Shown one piece after another: positions 6,864-7,009 of a stretch of DNA of 7,009 nucleotides. The DNA is taken from assembly GCA_016303175.1 (NCBI GenBank), contig JAEDMF010000087.1, positions 1 to 7,009 on the forward strand. Direction: 5' to 3'. Both the position numbers and the translations under genes were made by a program. The notes below the pieces were generated by a model, which was not told where the DNA came from, made no database searches, and saw only the letters and a list, made by a program, of their open reading frames with translations. The DNA comes from Bacteroidales bacterium. GTDB lineage: Bacteria; Bacteroidota; Bacteroidia; Bacteroidales; UBA932. Position 1 is the first letter of the stretch. Every line of letters starts with the position of its first letter.

Positions 6864-7009
6864 AACCCGTCCCTGAATGACTTTAGGAATCTTCAAAAAA
6901 TAACCTATTTCATATTCCTTACTCTCGGATGCAAAACTAAGGACAAAAATTTGCAAAATGCCTACAAAGCAAGCCGAGAGCGCACAAATGTAAGGCTTTT
7001 TCCTTAATT
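6864..7009. other. Upstream region of the DUF616 gene, no gene seen
   Basis: 146 bases, more AT-rich than the coding regions, lying upstream of the minus-strand gene. Apart from the candidate -7 element I see no gene or RNA. The only inverted repeat noticed near the end is a 5-base pair of arms (6971-6975 and 6994-6998) with an 18-base loop, too weak to call. Confidence 0.5.
6932..6939 (-). promoter_or_regulatory. Candidate -7 promoter element for the DUF616 gene
   Basis: On the minus strand this reads TAGTTTTG followed by CA, an exact match to the Bacteroidota -7 consensus TAnnTTTG. Transcription would start near 6925, giving a leader of about 60 bases to the ATG at 6863. TTTG sequences lie upstream, but not at the usual -33 spacing (gaps of about 14 and 25 bases instead of about 20), so this rests on the -7 match and position alone. 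Confidence 0.45.

Noticed and set aside
6864..6956. 31-residue N-terminal extension of the DUF616 protein
   Set aside because: DUF616 begins at the IVYTCITGSYD strand right after the ATG at 6863. The extension has no signal peptide character and overlaps a candidate promoter element.
6971..7004. Possible terminator hairpin (AAGCC and GGCTT arms followed by a T run)
   Set aside because: The stem is only 5 bases with an 18-base loop, and no plus-strand gene ends just upstream of it.

Overview
The window looks like ordinary chromosomal DNA from a member of the Bacteroidales (phylum Bacteroidota), probably a host-associated one. Four things point there: the sequence style of a secreted two-half M16 peptidase; a YgiQ-type radical SAM protein with the family's Bacteroidales-like central sequence; exact matches to the Bacteroidota -7 promoter element TAnnTTTG upstream of two genes; and generally weak Shine-Dalgarno signals. 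The genus cannot be fixed from the sequence alone. I see no tRNA, rRNA, CRISPR array, insertion sequence, integrase or phage gene.

Layout. Positions 1-101 are non-coding and hold a hairpin that probably terminates the first gene. Positions 102-2900 (minus) encode a complete periplasmic M16 zinc metallopeptidase of 932 residues. A 112-base divergent intergenic region (2901-3012) carries a clear promoter element for the plus strand. Next comes a two-gene plus-strand operon: a YgiQ-family radical SAM protein (3013-4839) and, 9 bases later, a membrane protein combining a periplasmic covalent-FMN domain with two CX3CP iron-sulfur-type motifs (4849-5913). Converging on it with a gap of only 5 bases is a minus-strand gene (5919-6863) for a DUF616/TOD1-MUCI70 glycosyltransferase-like protein with a strikingly Ser/Ala-rich low-complexity segment. 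The last 146 bases (6864-7009) are its upstream region.

How the genes relate. The M16 peptidase and the DUF616 protein look independent of each other. The radical SAM and FMN/iron-sulfur genes are almost certainly co-transcribed. That invites the idea that the membrane flavoprotein moves electrons for, or under the same conditions as, the radical SAM enzyme, but nothing in the sequence proves it. No gene here amounts to a clearly new system. The points most worth a second look are the repeat-built Ser/Ala segment of the DUF616 protein, the YgiQ-flavoprotein pairing, and the shortened Lys-rich C-terminus of the YgiQ protein. Two gene starts (3013 and 6863) are placed inside longer open frames because the upstream extensions overlap promoter elements and do not fit the families.
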